In this document: positions 6,481-8,042 of the stretch, in pieces
Position numbering within the stretch: the first letter of the stretch is position 1
Layout: each line of letters starts with the position of its first letter
From: Parcubacteria group bacterium
GTDB lineage: Bacteria; Patescibacteriota; Minisyncoccia; Phycocordibacterales; CALRHW01
Reading direction: 5' to 3'
DNA: 8,042 nucleotides
NCBI GenBank assembly: GCA_943359555.1
Contig: CALRHW010000026.1
Location: 1 to 8,042, forward strand
Notes under the pieces: generated by a model
The model's database searches: none
What the model was told of the DNA's origin: nothing
Seen by the model: the letters and a program-made list of their open reading frames with translations, nothing else
Position numbers and translations under genes: made by a program

Positions 6481-7461
6481 ATGTGCCAGCCAGATGTTAC
6501 TGCGGGAAGAGTTATTGGATGTAAGCCTTTCAATCCCTTCAGAGATGATAAAATTGACGGTGCCAAAATCATGCTGTTTGGAACGGCAGGTGGCAACTTC
6601 AAAATGGAGAAGGTGGGTGATCCATACTGTCCCATTGAAGACAATGCTAAAAATGGGGATATCTTCCGTTTCATAGCGCACACTGCAAATCAAAACGGCG
6701 TTGGGAGGATGTTTTTTCCAAGACCTGAGAAGTTCAATGCAATAATCGCTTCGCCAGATCACAAAGAGTGGCGGGAAATTGCTGTGGAAAATGGCGGTGT
6801 CACAATCTTACGAGGACCATTTTGTGACGGTGCAATCATCGAACAAGGAGAAGGAGTGTGTCTCACGTCGGGCGGATGTCCGACAGTATTTTTTTATGAC
6901 AGTGAAACAAAAGTGGGGATCGTAACTCATGCGGGTCGCGATTGCCTCTTTGATCGCAATGTGGCGATTAATGGTAAAGCGACACAAGGTCGTTTGGACA
7001 GCGTCATAATGGCCGGTGTTTCTCTTTTATGTGAGAAAATGATGAGGTGGTACGGCGAAGGACCGAGTATTCCAAAAATCAAAGTCTTCATCACCTGCGG
7101 AATTGCAGGGACTCACTTCATTCACTCGTTAGATGACCCGACTCACGGGCATGGAAACAGGCTAGTAAAAGATCACCTTCACAAGAAGTGGCTCGGTGAC
7201 TACGTCAGAACAGAGGGTGATGATTCGTATTGGGTCGGTAATGAGCTGTGGCTAAGTCGACTCATCACGCTTCAATGCGTCAGGCTGGGAATTTTGCCAG
7301 AAAACATAGTGTGCGATGGAATCGACACTTATGCGAGTGGCGATTACCAAACTGATAAACTTATGTGGCACGACAATGCGCGGGATACCAAAAGCCAAAA
7401 GCTAGCAGGTGTTCATCCGATTGTTACCCCACGTAACCTTGTTATGGTTTGCATACCATGA
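6481..7461 (+). CDS. Divergent Cu-oxidase_4/YfiH (PgeF-like) family protein
   Basis: This encodes a 326-residue cytoplasmic protein with no signal peptide. The centre aligns by eye with the laccase-domain family (YfiH/YlmD/PgeF): PDHKE (92-96) in the place of the family's QVHG, CDGAIIEQGEGVCLTSGGCP (115-134) in the place of the D-A-L-V-T-D...TADCxP block, and THAGRDC (149-155) in the place of HAGWRG. The three metal ligands of the family therefore appear kept as His94, Cys133 and His150. CGIAGTHFIH (206-215), CDGIDTY (278-284) and HDNARD (297-302) fit the later conserved blocks loosely. Members have shown purine nucleoside phosphorylase or deaminase activity, and E. coli YfiH (PgeF) limits wrong amino acids at the MurC step. 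At 326 residues it is longer than YfiH (about 243). It runs opposite to its mur neighbours with its own promoter and terminator. The ATG at 6481 follows AAAGG by 9 bases. Family call fairly sure; function inferred. Confidence 0.7.
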   Translation: MCQPDVTAGRVIGCKPFNPFRDDKIDGAKIMLFGTAGGNFKMEKVGDPYCPIEDNAKNGDIFRFIAHTANQNGVGRMFFPRPEKFNAIIASPDHKEWREIAVENGGVTILRGPFCDGAIIEQGEGVCLTSGGCPTVFFYDSETKVGIVTHAGRDCLFDRNVAINGKATQGRLDSVIMAGVSLLCEKMMRWYGEGPSIPKIKVFITCGIAGTHFIHSLDDPTHGHGNRLVKDHLHKKWLGDYVRTEGDDSYWVGNELWLSRLITLQCVRLGILPENIVCDGIDTYASGDYQTDKLMWHDNARDTKSQKLAGVHPIVTPRNLVMVCIP

Positions 7462-7518
7462 AATGTGCCCTCCAAGTGATGTGACAGGACTTCGGAAATT
7501 TTTAGATTGAATGCGAGT

Positions 7519-7560
7519 GCGCGCGGGTCTTCAAGACCCGCGCGCTTTCATTTTTATTTT
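7519..7560 (+). terminator. Strong intrinsic terminator after the PgeF-like gene
   Basis: Two perfectly complementary 13-base arms (7519-7531 and 7533-7545, GCGCGCGGGTCTT and its complement) surround a single C, so the real hairpin is about 11-12 pairs with a 3-5 base loop. An interrupted T-rich tail follows (7546-7567). The stem is very GC-rich against the local background. The minus-strand side lacks a T-tract, so it should stop plus-strand transcription mainly, and it shields the convergent end of murD. Confidence 0.9.
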
Positions 7561-7569
7561 ATTTTTTAA
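7558..7569. repeat. Right copy of the 12-base direct repeat
   Basis: This is identical to 6373-6384. It overlaps the terminator's T-rich tail and the murD stop codon (TAA on the minus strand at 7568-7566), so its composition is partly explained by those signals. Confidence 0.3.
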
Positions 7570-8042
7570 AGCGATGATTTTGGCTTTTTATTTTTCTTTT
7601 TCTTTGATACCGCGACTTGTTCTGTTTTAAAATTTTTTACAATCTTATTAAACTGATCTCCTCTATCATATTCATTTACAAACATTCCAAAAGAAGCAAA
7701 TCCCGGGCTAAATAAAATACTGTCGCCACCGCGAGCGAAGAAAAAAGCTTGTCTAAAGGCATCGGTCAAATCCTTCGCTTCCACTATATGCACATCGCGT
7801 AATGCGTACATATCTACTTTGATTTTTTCCGTACCAGTTGTGCCTTTTCCAGAAAGAAGAACGACAGTCGTTGCAAAATCTGGAATACATTTTAGTGTCG
7901 GCAACATATCCATATTTTTATCCGCACCACCCATGATTAACACAATATTTTTTTTCGCACCTAAAGAATTGAGAGCGACCAAAAGCGTATCTGGAGAAGT
8001 AGAATTGGTATCGTTGTAGACATCAATCCCGTTTATGGTGCG
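7566..8042 (-). CDS. murD: UDP-N-acetylmuramoyl-L-alanine--D-glutamate ligase (MurD), C-terminal part
   Basis: The frame is open from the right window edge to TAA at 7568-7566, giving 158 residues; the N-terminal and central domains lie outside. The visible part is the ligase C-terminal domain: GIDVYNDTNSTSPD near the edge (the family's YNDSKATNP motif), NIVLIMGGADKNMDM (the GG-DK strand-loop), and ILFSPGFASFGMFVNEYDRG with the SP-ASF-MF-RG pattern typical of MurD. MurD adds D-Glu to UDP-MurNAc-L-Ala, directly after MurC. The FGMF segment has Gly where many MurD proteins have Asp. The tail ends in a lysine-rich stretch (KKKKNKKPKSSL). The TTG at 7982 is an internal leucine codon, not the start. 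murC has the same orientation beyond the plus-strand gene, so the two may once have been in one operon. Confidence 0.9.
   Translation of the reverse strand, partial: RTINGIDVYNDTNSTSPDTLLVALNSLGAKKNIVLIMGGADKNMDMLPTLKCIPDFATTVVLLSGKGTTGTEKIKVDMYALRDVHIVEAKDLTDAFRQAFFFARGGDSILFSPGFASFGMFVNEYDRGDQFNKIVKNFKTEQVAVSKKKKNKKPKSSL

Noticed and set aside
6429..6762. Minus-strand open frames overlapping the start of the PgeF-like gene
   Set aside because: They are antisense to a well-supported coding region, have no recognisable motifs or ribosome sites, and would cross the leader region.
441..7461. Alternative genetic code with TGA read as glycine
   Set aside because: TGA ends the GT4 gene at 441 just before the next start, and ends the PgeF-like gene at 7461 shortly before its terminator. 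No family protein here needs TGA read-through.
7519..7545. The GC-rich inverted repeat as an attachment site or CRISPR-like repeat
   Set aside because: It occurs once, sits just after a stop codon and is followed by a T-rich tail, which is fully explained by an intrinsic terminator.
7566..7982. A separate 138-residue gene starting at TTG 7982
   Set aside because: The frame stays open to the window edge, and the upstream residues include the MurD YNDTNSTSPD motif, so this is only the tail of a longer murD.

Overview
The window looks like a piece of chromosome from an uncultured, AT-rich bacterium of the Candidate Phyla Radiation (Patescibacteria, probably a Parcubacteria-type lineage). This is inferred from the gene style and neighbourhood: short Mur ligases, a soluble VirD4/TraD-like ATPase with a long low-complexity tail, a membrane-anchored DUF4015-type glycoside hydrolase, GT4 glycosyltransferases, tight packing and few strong Shine-Dalgarno sites. 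No 16S rRNA or other marker is present to confirm it. TGA acts as a normal stop, so the TGA-to-Gly code of Gracilibacteria is not indicated.

Layout, read along the minus strand from high to low coordinates. The 3' end of murD enters from the right edge (7566-8042). A lone plus-strand gene follows (6481-7461), encoding a divergent Cu-oxidase_4/YfiH (PgeF-like) protein with its own promoter and a strong intrinsic terminator. Then comes a minus-strand run with gaps of only 1 to 33 bases: murC (5041-6327), a small two-helix membrane protein (4721-5032), a membrane-anchored DUF4015-like glycoside hydrolase (3457-4719), a VirD4/TraD-like ATPase (1627-3423, probably with its own promoter), a GT4 glycosyltransferase (441-1622), and the start of a second GT4 gene that leaves the window at the left edge (1-428). 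There is no gene-free stretch over 300 bases, and I see no RNA gene, CRISPR array or transposase.

How the genes fit together. MurC and MurD add L-Ala and D-Glu to UDP-MurNAc in the cytoplasm, so the right half is peptidoglycan precursor synthesis. YfiH/PgeF proteins are known to limit misincorporation of other amino acids at the MurC step, so a divergent member next to murC makes functional sense. The left half looks like envelope work: an extracytoplasmic hydrolase, a small membrane protein and two glycosyltransferases, plus a DNA-translocase-like ATPase of unknown role.

The most interesting spot is the plus-strand cassette between murD and murC. It has its own promoter, a short leader with a mini-ORF and hairpin, an unusual PgeF-like protein and a terminator, and it is bracketed by a 12-base AT-rich direct repeat. 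It could be an acquired module inserted into an ancestral murD-murC operon, but the repeat is low in complexity and may be chance.
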